Below are positions 42,601 through 52,098 of a stretch of 64,000 bases of DNA, one piece after another. The translations under genes and the position numbers were made by a program. The stretch is from Plasmodiophora brassicae. Its lineage: Eukaryota; Endomyxa; Phytomyxea; Plasmodiophorida; Plasmodiophoridae. Each line of letters starts with the position of its first letter. The stretch's first letter is position 1. The DNA is taken from positions 372,001 to 436,000 of the forward strand of contig JASFAU010000006.1 in NCBI GenBank assembly GCA_039704465.1. The letters run 5' to 3'. Below the pieces are notes generated by a model that was not told the DNA's origin, searched no databases, and saw only the letters and a list, made by a program, of their open reading frames with translations.

Positions 42601-44021
42601 CGCCGAGGCAGACTACCGATGCCCGGCGGGATGGGCAGGGACACAGTGCCGAGCCGGACGAGGAGAAATACGACGCCGTCAAAGCGGCTGGCGGGATGCC
42701 GTCCCCGCAGGGCGCGTCCAGTCTCGAGAAGCCTGTACGCGATGGCGAACGGGGAACCGGCGAAACGAAATCTGACGACCAGGTTCCGGAACAGCTGTCG
42801 ACCCCTGGCGACGATCTCGATCAGGTTTCGGGCAAGGAGCGCCTCGTCGTCGCGTATCAAGCGCCTGGGGACAGCTCCGTGACCAAACAGGACGACGGAC
42901 AACGGGATGCCCACCGACCTAGGGCATCGAACGAGGCGCCGACGGCACCCCCGAAGAAGACGGATGCGATGCAAGCGGGGCCCTTCACGAACGAGGCCAT
43001 GGCCGCTGTTCAACAGCAACCGCCTGCAAAGGTGAATGGAGATGGGCAGGAATCTGCAGGCCTGATCCGGGAGGCGGCGACGTCCCTGACGACGGGACGG
43101 GCTCCAGAGCGCCAGGCGACGCAGGCGCAGGAACCTTCCGCTGCCGAGGACGTGCCGGCGTCAACCGAAGCTGAGGCGGCGGGTGCGAAGCAGGAGGATA
43201 GCAGTGGCGACGACAAGGTGGAGCCATCGCCATCGGCTGCTGCCAGCGCAGTCGACCAGGGCACCCGGGCGCCTGACCCGTCAACGACTCGTGACCGGGA
43301 ACCGCCACCAGCAACACCTTCCAGCGCAGACGGCAAGACGATCGGGGCGCCCGCCCCGGGAACGTCATCGATCGACGGCACCCGTAGTGCCATTGAACCG
43401 AACCCAGCCGACGAGGAGGTCCAACGACAGCAGGACCCGCCGCCGATCAACCCCAACCTACGACCGGCACCGGCCACCGCTGCCGGCGAAGACGATGATC
43501 CTAAGACGAGCGAGACGACGGCACCATCGCCGTGGGACACCCTGTCGAACCCGTTGCTGTCGAACCCGCCGAGGACGATCGGTATCATTGGGGCAACGGC
43601 CCTCCTTGCACACGCCGTCCGTGTTCATGGACGCGGACGCCCCGTTCGTCCCCGGCCGACGCCACCGGCGGCCCCAGCTCGAACCATCGAGCGGATCGTG
43701 TCGTACAGGGGCGCTGCTGCCACTGCCGCTGCTGCGTCTGGGCTCGTCCTGGCCCACCAGCTGTTGTCATCGCGAAGGCGCGACGCGCCTCCGCGATTCG
43801 AGCGCCCAGACGTCGTCCGACCGGTTGACCTGAAGGGCGCTGCAGACCGGCACCGTCTCCGTTCGGCATGGGCGCTATTCGTCGTCATCATCCTGGTCGT
43901 CGGGTTCGCATCCGTTCAGGTCGCGTTTCGCATCGCGTCCGCCCGACTCCACAGGCGCCAGGTTCTGGGGCGCAGGGCGCACCTGAACGACGACGTGATC
44001 GTCGTCGACGGCGTCGTGTGA
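39699..44021 (+). CDS. Giant disordered membrane protein B (paralogue of A)
   Basis: Intronless frame; from the Met at 39699 it gives 1440 residues (11 more from 39666). A signal peptide (MPSPWATCIAFYLLTNVAFA) is followed by NKRIRFDRPV, matching NKRVRLN in protein A, then a Cys-containing part. About 1200 disordered residues include runs of Ser (near 40450), Thr (near 41940) and acidic blocks with repeats of the type EGGVDDETPRQTT. A basic 33-residue unit is duplicated at 41422-41616. The C-terminus has three hydrophobic segments (PRTIGIIGATALLAHAV, AAATAAAASGLVLAHQLL, SAWALFVVIILVVGFASV) and ends LNDDVIVVDGVV, parallel to protein A. Probably a surface or endomembrane protein with a long exposed disordered region. 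Function unknown. It stops 17 bp from the convergent oxidase stop. Confidence 0.7.
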   Translation: MPSPWATCIAFYLLTNVAFAAIAVAMDDIHRASSSLHAPNKRIRFDRPVARQLERPQERADQMDIRDDSECQRCGRQPQAALGNQTATAVGRGRKRRCPECDATPADDAVVPTIAHGPAGSPEQDLGLHQQPATSTATPAASRQASCEPLPPSVAPIPAPQPPSGSTDPSSPPLATPPANGASAAAPNDAPEDRTPSSSDPHVRAEQGPGSGHSPADRNVVSDVHVSAESSESLLAFPEPADSHPGSGRLSLLSSSSSSSSSSPSAMRPESTCSASEAAAVPSGASSPSSVCAAGQTSEANPPSGAPLLAAHSRDSMLQLPGVPEQPGSTSFGPGQAPGDHVSSVRFVGNDRPGGGAPDSVDTMDHDHLGDARRSADDSVYIRGLATTTHETSAAMSIDADGSPGYPSGQTQAGIEPGSQGMDVDEAFVSNGVARAPGSSHDTQQLASMWTVSPAGMAMQCNMQAQPPLAVSTGWPLVQASQPFFGGHAWPFTSAVSNADQLRALDDPNAHDDPYVQDMEVDRDQQRAHGMRAEPVPTAQVHDANGIRTGGRRPNINLGGQPASYSPSMRPPGGVTKVRRRSLRRRIQARGLRRRLNALRQLAKKVRVMKVRRRSLRRRIQARGLRRRLNALQQLAKKVMADHHENGELPRLAGNENAGRKQGQGTTQEAGAGQGLGAVLAPGPTIEVLEEPVASRTDHAQDTRAMESDAATEEPTAEDPAPASVGTEVDHDDAGSEHAELNAGATTTTTTTIPTATGEASVVEERDDGDEALHERIHGGEQGRGTLAVSGHAGQVSSADEAPADADEASTSNARKAELDGESAALELEGPRQAPEASSRTGRTMEEQEGPAAAVHEASSLNGRKGDGDGGPPTTDGCTNAERPLEDTAVDKDRIADADQLASSSTMSSDAGGVCDETSRQATEPRQAGQEHKTEPDEERQDDEELVGGMPSALSSSSSDEGGVDDETPRQTTDARRDGQGHSAEPDEEKYDAVKAAGGMPSPQGASSLEKPVRDGERGTGETKSDDQVPEQLSTPGDDLDQVSGKERLVVAYQAPGDSSVTKQDDGQRDAHRPRASNEAPTAPPKKTDAMQAGPFTNEAMAAVQQQPPAKVNGDGQESAGLIREAATSLTTGRAPERQATQAQEPSAAEDVPASTEAEAAGAKQEDSSGDDKVEPSPSAAASAVDQGTRAPDPSTTRDREPPPATPSSADGKTIGAPAPGTSSIDGTRSAIEPNPADEEVQRQQDPPPINPNLRPAPATAAGEDDDPKTSETTAPSPWDTLSNPLLSNPPRTIGIIGATALLAHAVRVHGRGRPVRPRPTPPAAPARTIERIVSYRGAAATAAAASGLVLAHQLLSSRRRDAPPRFERPDVVRPVDLKGAADRHRLRSAWALFVVIILVVGFASVQVAFRIASARLHRRQVLGRRAHLNDDVIVVDGVV
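41422..41616 (+). repeat. Tandem 99-bp coding repeat (two copies)
   Basis: Units begin GTGACGAAAG (41422) and GTGATGAAAG (41521) and are nearly identical over 95 bp. Each encodes KVRRRSLRRRIQARGLRRRL followed by NALxQLAKKV, a strongly basic amphipathic helix inside an otherwise acidic disordered protein. The few differences suggest a recent duplication. Confidence 0.85.
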
Positions 44022-44038
44022 CCACAAATACACCACCG

Positions 44039-45861
44039 CTATCTCCGCATGTACTCATTAAAGGCGGCGAACACGATCCCGACGGCCAACGCCAGCACGA
44101 ACGAGTTAACGTGAGCGTTGCCGCGCGGCGCCCCCCGATACGGGACGACGCCCGACTCGACCCTCTCTGGCGATCGCTGCCGCTGCCGAGACGTACCGTC
44201 GACCCAGAGGATGCCGCCGACGCCCATGTCGGCGTGCTCGGCAATGTGGCAGTGCAGCATGACCTTGCCGTTGAGGTCGGCGGTGATGTGCGCCCGGACG
44301 GCGATCGGCGGCCCCAGGTACGTGTCGATCCAGTCGCCGCGCCTGTAGAACCCGTCGCTGGAATCCGCCTGCAGCTGGAACGGCACCATGTGCACGTGCA
44401 GCGGGTGCTCGTTCACGTCGAGCGCCCACTGCTGCACGGTCCCGGGCCGCATAACGTGCAGGGCGTCGTCGCGCTGCACGCCGCTGAACTTTCGCCCGTT
44501 GATGCCCGCGTCCGTGTGCGGGCTGTTGATCGTCAGCGCGAACGTGGCGACCTGGTCGTCGGGGATGCCGGTCGTGTCCTGCAGGTAGTCAGGTCGCGGC
44601 GGGATCTGCCACAGGGCGGCGTCCAGCGTCGCGGGTCCCTGCTCGGCGATGGCCTCGATGGCGATCGTGAAGACGGTGGTGCCGTCGGCGGCCTGCACGG
44701 GGAACGGCCCGCCGGGCGGGCACGCGACCGCCACTTCGACCCGGGAGGCTTCCAGGAACTGGATGACGGGGATGACGCGCGGCTGGGACAGCCAGACACC
44801 GTCGAGGGCCAGCAGGACGACCTGGCAGGCGGGTATGGTGACCCGCAGGATCTCGTCCGTCGACGAATAGTGCAGGCGCAGGCGGTTCCACTGGTTCGCG
44901 TTCATCGTCAGCTTCGGGCGCAGGAACCCGTTGACTAGGCGCAGGCTGGAGACGATCCCGCCCGACACCTGACGGAACACGTCATTGTCGTCAGCGATCG
45001 CCGCCAGCGCGGACGCTGGGAAGTGCCCTACGACGTCGAACAGTCAGCAGCACGCCTGCCCGGTCGTCGAAGGGCGACTGACTGACAGATCGACACGATC
45101 GTAGTGGGCAGACGACGCAGGAACGACGCCGGCGAGTTCCCGGGTTCGTCGTCGATGATGAAGAGGCCGAAGGCGCCGCCGCCGATCTGCATTCGGGTGG
45201 CCCCATGCGCGTGGGCATGGTAGAAGTGCAGGCCGCTCTCGTGCGGGCCGATCTCCAGCTCGTACCGGTAGCGGTACCCGGGCGGGATCTGTACGTCGGC
45301 ACGCTGCGTCAGCAACGGTTGCGAACGGCGCCCCACATGACGCGTACGAACGCGAACGGCGACGTCGTCCTGCGGTTGCTCGCCGCTGACGTGCAGGCCG
45401 TGCGTGTGCAGGTTGGTGGTGTTGAACTCGAAGAACCCGTTGACGGCGGTGCCTCGCGGCGTCTGCCGATCGTCCAGGTCGTTGTACAGCGTGATCTTGA
45501 CGACCTGGTTCTGCCGCGTCCGGATGACGGGACCGGGGATCGACGGGACGCGGTCGCGGCCGGCGAAGGCGCGCGTGACGAACGACGCGGCCGGCGTTGT
45601 CAGATGCATCGGCATGAAGTGCAATTCGATCTCGGAGCCGTCGTTGTCGACGATTGGCAGGGGGCAGGATCGCAAATCGACGCCGATCAGGGACGGGTCG
45701 CACGGCTGGATCTTGGTGACCGAGCACGCGAGCACGTTGCCGTCGTGCGGGTCACATTGCACGGCCGACGACGAGCGCCACGCCCCGCCCAGGAGCAGGA
45801 CGGTGACGATCACAGGGATCGTCAGCATGGCACCTGGGCCGTACGTTCCATTATGAGTCAT
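44039..45861 (-). CDS. Membrane-anchored multicopper oxidase
   Basis: Laccase-type enzyme that oxidises phenols or metal ions with O2. Exons 45861-45358, 45303-45087 and 45027-44039 (introns 54 and 59 nt), 569 residues. A signal peptide (MLTIPVIVTVLLLGGAW, Met at 45828) and a C-terminal helix SFVLALAVGIVFAAF predict an extracellular enzyme anchored by its C-terminus. Copper motifs: LHTHGLHVSG, HFYHAHAHGAT, HPLHVHMVPF and HCHIAEHADMGVGG carry the His ligands of the type 1, 2 and 3 sites. After HCH...H the sequence reads ADMG, so Met is near the axial position. Ferroxidase or laccase activity cannot be separated by sight. The middle cupredoxin domain is short and divergent. Confidence 0.85.
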
Positions 45862-45944
45862 CGGGTGGGCACGCGCGGGCGACCCGCGATCAGGACGAGA
45901 ATCTGAACGGACATAAAGACTGAATACGATCGTGGAACAGCGGT

Positions 45945-46576
45945 TTAGTCTTCGTCGGATTCGGCGTGCCGGAAGCGCTCGTTGCTGGCGAACTCGGCGG
46001 TGGACGACGGCCTGGGCCGGTGGATGATCGGTTCCGAATTGCCTTCGCGTTCGATCTGCAGCTGTCGGATGACGCCCCAGCCGCCCCGCCCGTAATCGTA
46101 ATCCTCGCGGAACTCGTCGCGAACCTGGCCGCCGGCACGTCCCCGACCGAACTGGCGCCCTTCTGCGAACCCTTGGTCGATATCGATCTTGACGGGGCGC
46201 GAATCCAGGCGAAGGCCAGACCTGTGTGTGACGTTGAGTGTGCGTTTCGAATATATATCGGCTAACGCGCGTACAGGTAATTCACGGCATCACGCGCGTG
46301 TTCGTGGGTGTAGAATTCAATGAAGGCGAAGCCGCAGGGCTCCCTGGTATGGGCGTTGAGGCCCATGATGACGGCCTTAACGGGGCCGACCAGGTGGAAC
46401 ATTTCGTAGATCTGCTCCTCGGTCGTGTAGAACGACAGGTTGCCGACGTAGATCGTGGCCGATTCGCGCAGGTCGCGCTTCACGCCTTCCCACGCCGCCC
46501 GCGAGTACTTCCGCCGCTTCGTCTGCATGTACTCGGTGATGCCATCGCGACACCCCAGCCCGTACAGCGATGCCAT
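45945..46576 (-). CDS. NCBP2: Nuclear cap-binding protein subunit 2 (CBP20)
   Basis: Binds the m7G cap of nuclear transcripts together with CBP80. Exons 46576-46275 and 46221-45945 (53-nt intron), 192 residues. The RRM contains [20 protein letters not shown] (RNP2) and [18 protein letters not shown] (RNP1). The family tail [20 protein letters not shown] and [11 protein letters not shown] carries the cap-stacking and CBP80-binding residues. The conserved Tyr before the RRM is in [10 protein letters not shown]. An acidic end SDED completes the protein. The ATG at 46576 gives a normal N-terminus; the upstream 23 codons are probably UTR. The tandem-duplicated unit begins about 70 bp beyond its start. 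Confidence 0.93.
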
Positions 46577-46645
46577 GCGGCCCCGACCAGCTGCGAACGC
46601 GCGCGGTCCCCAGTCGCGCCTGTCCAACCGCCACGGACTGCGCAA

Positions 46646-47400
46646 TCAATACGCTGAGAACCGCCAGCTGGAGGCGGCAGCGGCACGGTCAACGTTCTTG
46701 TCCGCTCCCTGCCGCGGGTGTGTGCGCGTATTGCCATGTTCTTCTTTGTCACCTCGATGGGTACATGCACCAATCTGCCAGTATCCTTGGCCAAGCCGAT
46801 GTAGCGCGCGCATCCTTAGCGGGATGTCTTACAGGAGTGGTGGATATCACGCGCATCAAGTTCGAAGCGCCGACTGCTGTTCCGTGGCAATATACCACTC
46901 CGCCAAAGATCGTTTTCAAGCGGTTAAGTCTGTTCCGGGCCCATGGAAGGCCGCCGTCTCCATTATCACCATCGCTCGGGAGGAGCTTCCCGGAACCCAT
47001 CTATGGTTTCTTGATAGAAACGACAACTTGCGGACTGCAAGGTTGGGGCAGCGACGAACGACGCGCGAAACCCTGAGGGCAGGCGTGGGAGAAGATCCTA
47101 GGGCAGATGCGAATCCGAGGACCCCCAATCGATGAAGGCGGTCTCCTCCAGGCCGACCACGGTGAAGAGCAGCAGTCGCTTGCGCGCCACAGATAGGTGC
47201 TTGGTCGCCAGGGCACAGGTGCGCCCGATCCAGGACAGGATGGGGCCGGCCAATCCGCTGCTGTTGGCGATCGGACGCACCGGCGCCCTGGCGACCAAGC
47301 ACCTGGCGCGCAAGCGACTGATGATCTTCTTCGACACGAAGAATGCCGTATCGTAGTCAGCGACCATTTCCATCGTCAGCATGGATGGGTCTCGTGCTGA
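46646..47400. repeat. Left copy of a direct duplication (pair with 49968-50760)
   Basis: Begins ATCAATACGCTGAGAACCGC at 46646 and matches the region from 49968 (ATCAATACCCTGAGAACCGC) for about 750 bp with small indels. Both contain minus-strand frames reading DTGRLVHVPIEVTKKNMAIR and KKIISRLRAR / EETAFIDWGSSDSHLP, which I do not recognise. The conserved frames across both copies hint at a gene with introns on the minus strand, but none could be resolved. This is the left edge of a tandem duplication that also contains the GIY-YIG gene and the 3' part of the beta-helix gene. Confidence 0.8.
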
Positions 47401-48390
47401 GCACCGAGGCTCGGCATCGCGTCGAACCGATTTGCTCGAACGAGGCGTCCCGGTCCAAGGCGTCGACCGGGAGGCTGTTGATGGCGGGCGTGGAAGGAGC
47501 GGCGTGAGGGCATTCCTGGCGCAGGACTGGCGTCAGGTAAACAGATTGGCGGCGGCCCACTTGCGAGTGCTCGTTGTGCTGGCGACTGGGCGTGCTGGCC
47601 TGGGCTTGTGCTGGAGGGCTGGACCGGTGCCCCGCTCGTGGGGCCGGTGCTGCGGTCGGCTGATGAGACACTCGGCGGCGCGTGACGCGCCCGAGCCGGG
47701 TGCATGCGATTGGGACTGAGCGCGGCAGGAGGCATCATCGAAGCGGCCATGGCTGGGTGTTCGCGCGGCTCGATGCTGGGATGTGAGGGGGTGCCTTGCT
47801 CGGTGAGAGGCTCATGATGGTGGATGGCGATGAACGTCTCGACCACCAGTGCGCGGAGAGAGAGCGGCGGTCCACGGGGCTTCCTCAGCAGGTGCACCAT
47901 CGGCGGCGCCACCCGTCTCGGATCGGGTCTTGATCGGCGACCTCTTCCAGGACTCACAGTGGTCTTTTTCGGGCACCCAATTGGCCGCATGACTTCGGAG
48001 GAAGGGAGGGGCGGGAGGGGGTGCTGGAGATCTGTAACCTCGACCACAGCTCACGAAGTCCGAGCCAGCCATACCTGCCCTATGGCACGTGCCCTAATAT
48101 GCCACACCGTCCGTCGACTTGAAGAGCGGGGCTCTATATTTAGCGTCTCGTGCCCGACCTCGTTGCTGCTGGGGGTCCTGCTGTCCTGAGGAAAAGGGGG
48201 GCCCGCACAGATTTAGCTCCACTGTGATGGCACGGCCGACGCCGAGGATGGGATGGATGATAAAGCTCATTGGGATATTGGCTCGAGAGTCGAGACTGAC
48301 TACAGACTTCGGGGACGAGGAATCCCGCCCCGCACTCCGAGTCAGCTGCTTCGATCGTTGTGTGGGGGGCTGGGGACGACTGTAGGCGTC
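47401..48390. other. Gene-poor part of duplicated unit 1
   Basis: About 990 bp before the first GIY-YIG gene. Blocks around 47500-47600, 47820-47940 and 48300-48340 are similar to parts of 50820-51180, so this is the same unit with insertions or deletions. Open frames occur on both strands but have no domain. The CTATATTTAG element (48134-48143) lies here. Confidence 0.45.
48134..48143 (+). promoter_or_regulatory. CTATATTTAG element (copy 3)
   Basis: Third perfect copy of the 10-mer, about 250 bp before the GIY-YIG gene start at 48391. It lies in unit 1 only; no identical copy was seen in unit 2. Confidence 0.35.
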
Positions 48391-49302
48391 ATGACGATCT
48401 CGGCGACGTTGGTGGCGCTGTTGCATGTCTGCCTGGCGATAGCAGTCAGTTCGGTTCGCGATGAGTTCATCTACGTGCTGGCGTACGACGGCCGTAACAG
48501 ATACTACGTGGGTCGGACGGAAAAGCCGGTTGCTGACCGGGTCCAGGAGCACATCTGGGGTATTAAGAGCCCGTGGTTTCTCCGTTCGCGCGACGACATC
48601 GAACTTGTCGAATGCTGGAAAATGAGTTCGCGGTTTGACGAGGACACGACCACCCTGAAGTACATGGACGAATACGGAATCGGCTGCGTTCGTGGCGGGT
48701 CGTTCGTCAAGACGTTCGATTCTCCAGTCGCAGTCGTGATCCGTTCGATGCTGGACACGGCCAACAACCGATGCTTCATCTGTCACTCTTCAGGGCATTG
48801 GGCCAGTGACTGTCTGAAATCGACTACTGCTTCCGATGAGCCGTCCCTCGACTGTCCGGGATCGACTACTGCTTCCGTTAATTCGTCGCCGGCCCCGTCG
48901 CCGCATTACGTGTACGTCTTGGCAAGCGTCGACGGTACTCACTTCTACGTTGGACGCTCCTCATCCGTCTGGGACCACGTACGACGACACAGGAGAAACG
49001 AGTTCAAAGTGCCATGGATTGCGGATGCCAAAGGCGAGTTCCATTTGGTGGAGTGCTGGCGGGAGACCCATCCCGACGACTCGCGTGTTAAAGCGATCCG
49101 TCTGGAAGAGACGCACGACTCCGTCCTGCATCGGAAACGCATTCGCAACAAGGACCAGCTGAGGCACTCCCCAGCGAATTGCTGCTGGCGCTGCAATGAG
49201 GAAGGTCACTTTGAGCACGAATGCCCTTTCGGACAGACCGGGCCGCTGCCTGGCTCCCAAGGCGACCTCGCATTTACTTTCAACGAACTGAAACTCGCAT
49301 GA
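48391..49302 (+). CDS. Secreted double GIY-YIG / double zinc-knuckle protein, copy 1
   Basis: Intronless, 303 residues from the Met at 48391, chosen because it starts a signal peptide (MTISATLVALLHVCLAIAVS); the open frame reaches 48253. Order: GIY-YIG module 1 (FIYVLAYDGRNRYYVGRTEK, with the catalytic-type Glu in IELVECW), CCHC knuckle (CFICHSSGHWASDC), a Ser/Thr linker, GIY-YIG module 2 (YVYVLASVDGTHFYVGRSSS, LVECWRE), CCHC knuckle (CWRCNEEGHFEHEC). GIY-YIG folds are endonucleases and CCHC knuckles bind single-stranded nucleic acid, so this looks like a nucleic-acid-cutting or binding protein that enters the secretory path. The 'YIG' Ile is Val and the 'GIY' is YVL in both. An intact close paralogue lies at 51208. 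It converges with the beta-helix fragment. Confidence 0.75.
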   Translation: MTISATLVALLHVCLAIAVSSVRDEFIYVLAYDGRNRYYVGRTEKPVADRVQEHIWGIKSPWFLRSRDDIELVECWKMSSRFDEDTTTLKYMDEYGIGCVRGGSFVKTFDSPVAVVIRSMLDTANNRCFICHSSGHWASDCLKSTTASDEPSLDCPGSTTASVNSSPAPSPHYVYVLASVDGTHFYVGRSSSVWDHVRRHRRNEFKVPWIADAKGEFHLVECWRETHPDDSRVKAIRLEETHDSVLHRKRIRNKDQLRHSPANCCWRCNEEGHFEHECPFGQTGPLPGSQGDLAFTFNELKLA

Positions 49303-49363
49303 TGCGGATTCAGGGACGTTTGTCTCGCGATACACTTTGTCCGCTTCACGCGTGCTCTTCTGC

Positions 49364-49968
49364 TCACTGGAATGGTTCTCTCTCGTTTGCTGACCCGTTG
49401 AGCATATCGGCCATTCTGCGGGTGCGAGCATAGGAGCGCTGCAGGTGAGCGGCATACGCTGCCCGGGTGAAGAGGATCGCGACCAGTACGGCCGCACCGA
49501 GCACAGACCAGGACAGAAGGTAGCCAAGCGCGGGTGACAGGCTGTCCAATGTCGACGACGATCGATTCGTTCCCGTGAACGACGGCTCAGTTCTCATTGT
49601 CGGCTTTGACGCCGACTTTGTTCGTGTTGGCGCGTTTGCTGTCGATATCGCAGCAGGCGTTTGACGTGCCGTCGAGGGAGTCTTTCGCCGCCCTGCATCA
49701 GTAGGATGCCGTGCATACGACGACGTCGCGGATAGGGACCGCTGCGTCGAGGAGGCGCTCGAGGACAACGGCGACGGAATGTGAATGGTATGTCGTCGTG
49801 TAAGTGGTACAGACGAAGGCTCTCGTTTTCGAGTGCTCTTTCGAGGCGATCGCTGTGAAGCGCGACTGGTTCGGCGTTGGGATGAGGATTTTGTACCCAC
49901 ACCCGCCTTGCGGGATGATGGCAGTATGATCTGAGGGGTCCTGCGATGTGGCAGAGGAGCAGACGACG
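49364..49968 (-). pseudogene. Truncated 3' part of a beta-helix membrane protein gene
   Basis: Homologous to the last about 200 codons of the full gene at 52168-54429: SR-rich region (RTSRASQRSPRKSTRK), RHPTDAGRR, and the C-terminal membrane segment LGYLLSWSVLGAAVLVAILF with tail RRMADMLNGSANE. The 5' two thirds, including signal peptide and beta-helix, are absent. At 49968 the frame runs into the unrelated duplicated segment, giving a chimeric frame that continues to 50137. The break marks the junction of the two tandem units. Confidence 0.8.
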
Positions 49969-50760
49969 TGGAATCAATACCCTGAGAACCGCCAGCTGGA
50001 GGCGGCAGCGGCACGGTCAACGTTCTTGTCCGCTCCCTGCCGCGGGTATGTGCGCGTATTGCCATGTTCTTCTTTGTCACCTCCATGGGTACATGCACTA
50101 ATCTGCCAGTATCCTTGGTCAAGCCGATGTAGCGCATCCTTAGCGGGATGTCTTACAGGAGTGGTGGATATCACGCGCATCAAGTTCGAAGCGCCGACTG
50201 CTGTTCCGTGGCAAACTGGCAATATACCGCTCCGCCAAAGATCGTTTTCAAGCGGTTAAGCCTGTTCCGGGCCCATGGAAGGCCGCCGTCTCCATTATCA
50301 CCATCGCTCGGGAGGAGCTTCCCGGAACCCATCTATGGTTTCTTGATAGAAACGACAACTTGCGGACTGCAAGGTTGGGGCAGCGACGAACGACGCGCGA
50401 AACCCTGGGGGCAGGCGTGGGAGAAGATCCTAGGGCAGATGCGAATCCGAGGACCCCCAATCGATGAAGGCGGTCTCCTCCAGGCCGGCCACGGTGAAGA
50501 GCAGCAGTCGCTTGCGCGCCACAGATAGATGCTTGGTCGTGCGCCCAATCCACGACCGGATGGAGCCGGCCAACCCGCTGTTGCTGGCAATCGGACGCAC
50601 CGGCGCCCTGGCGGCCGTGGCGCGCAAGCGGCTGCGGATCTTCTTGGACACGAAGAATGCCGTCTCGTTGTCAGCGGCCGTGTCCATCGTCAGCGCGGAT
50701 GAGTCTCGTGCGGAGCGCCCGACGCTCGGCTTCGCGTCGAACCGATTTGCTCGAACGAAG
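49968..50760. repeat. Right copy of the direct duplication (pair with 46646-47400)
   Basis: See 46646-47400. Differences are scattered substitutions, a short insertion near 50215 and a deletion near 50540 removing about 15 bp around GGTCGCCAGGGCACAGGTG. This copy is fused to the truncated beta-helix gene, which fixes the duplication breakpoint at about 49968. Confidence 0.8.
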
Positions 50761-51207
50761 CGTCCCGGTCCGAGGCTTCGACCGGGAGGCTGGTGATGGC
50801 GTGCGTGGAGGGAGCGCCGTTTAGGGCATTCCTGGCGCAGGTGGCCTGGGCCGTCCGCACTGGCGTCACGTGAACAGACGTGACGGCGGCTCACTTGCGA
50901 GTGCTCGTTGTGCTGGCGACTGGGCGTGCTGGCCCGGGGCTTGGGCTGGACCGATGGTGATTAACGTCTCGACCACCAGTGAGCGGGGAGAGCGGCGGTC
51001 CACGGGGCTTCCTCAGCAGGTGCACCATCGGCGGCGCCGCCTCCGGGGTCTCGGATCGGGTCTTGATCGGCGGTCTTTTCCGGGCAGCCCCAGTGACTTC
51101 GAGGGGGGCGCCGGGGTGTCCGTCCGTCGACTTCGGGGACGAGGAATCCCGCCCCGCGCACCGAGCCAGCTGCTTCGGTCATTGTGTGTGGGGCGACTGT
51201 AGGCGCC
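50761..51207. other. Upstream region of GIY-YIG copy 2, no gene seen
   Basis: About 450 bp, partly similar to 47480-48390 of unit 1 in broken blocks. It would carry the promoter of the second GIY-YIG gene. No open frame with a domain. Confidence 0.4.
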
Positions 51208-52098
51208 ATGGCGATCTCGGCGACGTTGGTGGCGCTGTTGCATGTCTGCCTGGCGGCAGCAGTCAGCTCGGTTCGCGATGAGTTCATCTACGTGCTGGCG
51301 TTGGGGGGCCGTGACGGATACTACTACGTGGGTCGGACGAGTCAGCCGGTTGCTGATCGGGTCCAGCAGCACATCGAGGATACTATGAGCACGCTGTGGG
51401 TCCGTTCGCGAAAGAACAACTCCATCGAACTTGTCGAATGCTGGAAGATGAGATCGCGGTTCGACGAGGACACGACCACCCTGAAGTACATGGACGAATA
51501 CGGAATCAGCCGCGTTCGTGGCGGGTCGTTCCTCAGGAACGCGTTCCATCCTCAAGTCGTATACATGATCCGGTCGATGCTGGACACGGCCAACAACCGA
51601 TGCTTCAAATGTCACTCTTCAGGGCATCAGTCGAGAGACTGTTCGGGATCGACTACTGCTTCCGATGATTCGTCGCGGGCCCCGTCTCCGCATTATGTGT
51701 ACGTCTTGTCAAGCGTCGACGGTGATCACTTATACGTTGGACGCTCCCGATCCGTCTGGGACGACGTGCAACGACACAGGGGCACGACCGGCAACGAGAG
51801 CAAAGTGCCATGGATTGCGGATGCCAACGGCGAGTTCCATTTGGTGGAGTGCTGGCGGGAGACCCATCCCGACGACTCGCGTGTTAAAGCGACCCGTCTG
51901 GCAGTGACGCACGACTCCGTCCTGCATTGGAAACGCATTCGCAACAAGGACCAACTGCGGCGTTCCCCAGCGAATCGCTGCCCGCGCTGCAATGACGATG
52001 GCCACTTTGAGCACGAATGCCTTCGCGGACAGACCGGGCCACTGCATGACGTCAAGGACGATCTCTCATATATTTTCAACGGCATGAAACTCGCATGA
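51208..52098 (+). CDS. Secreted double GIY-YIG / double zinc-knuckle protein, copy 2
   Basis: Intronless, 296 residues, with the same plan as copy 1: signal peptide (MAISATLVALLHVCLAAAVS), GIY-YIG 1 (FIYVLALGGRDGYYYVGRTS), knuckle CFKCHSSGHQSRDC, GIY-YIG 2 (YVYVLSSVDGDHLYVGRSRS), knuckle CPRCNDDGHFEHEC. Both zinc knuckles and the Glu of LVECW in each module are kept. The linker between knuckle 1 and module 2 is shorter than in copy 1. The frame has stayed open while about a quarter of residues differ, which suggests both copies are under selection. It converges with the intact beta-helix gene (stop to stop 69 bp). Confidence 0.75.
   Translation: MAISATLVALLHVCLAAAVSSVRDEFIYVLALGGRDGYYYVGRTSQPVADRVQQHIEDTMSTLWVRSRKNNSIELVECWKMRSRFDEDTTTLKYMDEYGISRVRGGSFLRNAFHPQVVYMIRSMLDTANNRCFKCHSSGHQSRDCSGSTTASDDSSRAPSPHYVYVLSSVDGDHLYVGRSRSVWDDVQRHRGTTGNESKVPWIADANGEFHLVECWRETHPDDSRVKATRLAVTHDSVLHWKRIRNKDQLRRSPANRCPRCNDDGHFEHECLRGQTGPLHDVKDDLSYIFNGMKLA

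Noticed and set aside
43868..44938. 356-codon plus-strand frame
   Set aside because: Antisense to the multicopper oxidase and overlapping the end of giant protein B; composition is Arg/Gly/Val-rich shadow.
45205..45906. 233-codon plus-strand frame
   Set aside because: Antisense shadow of the multicopper oxidase N-terminal exons.
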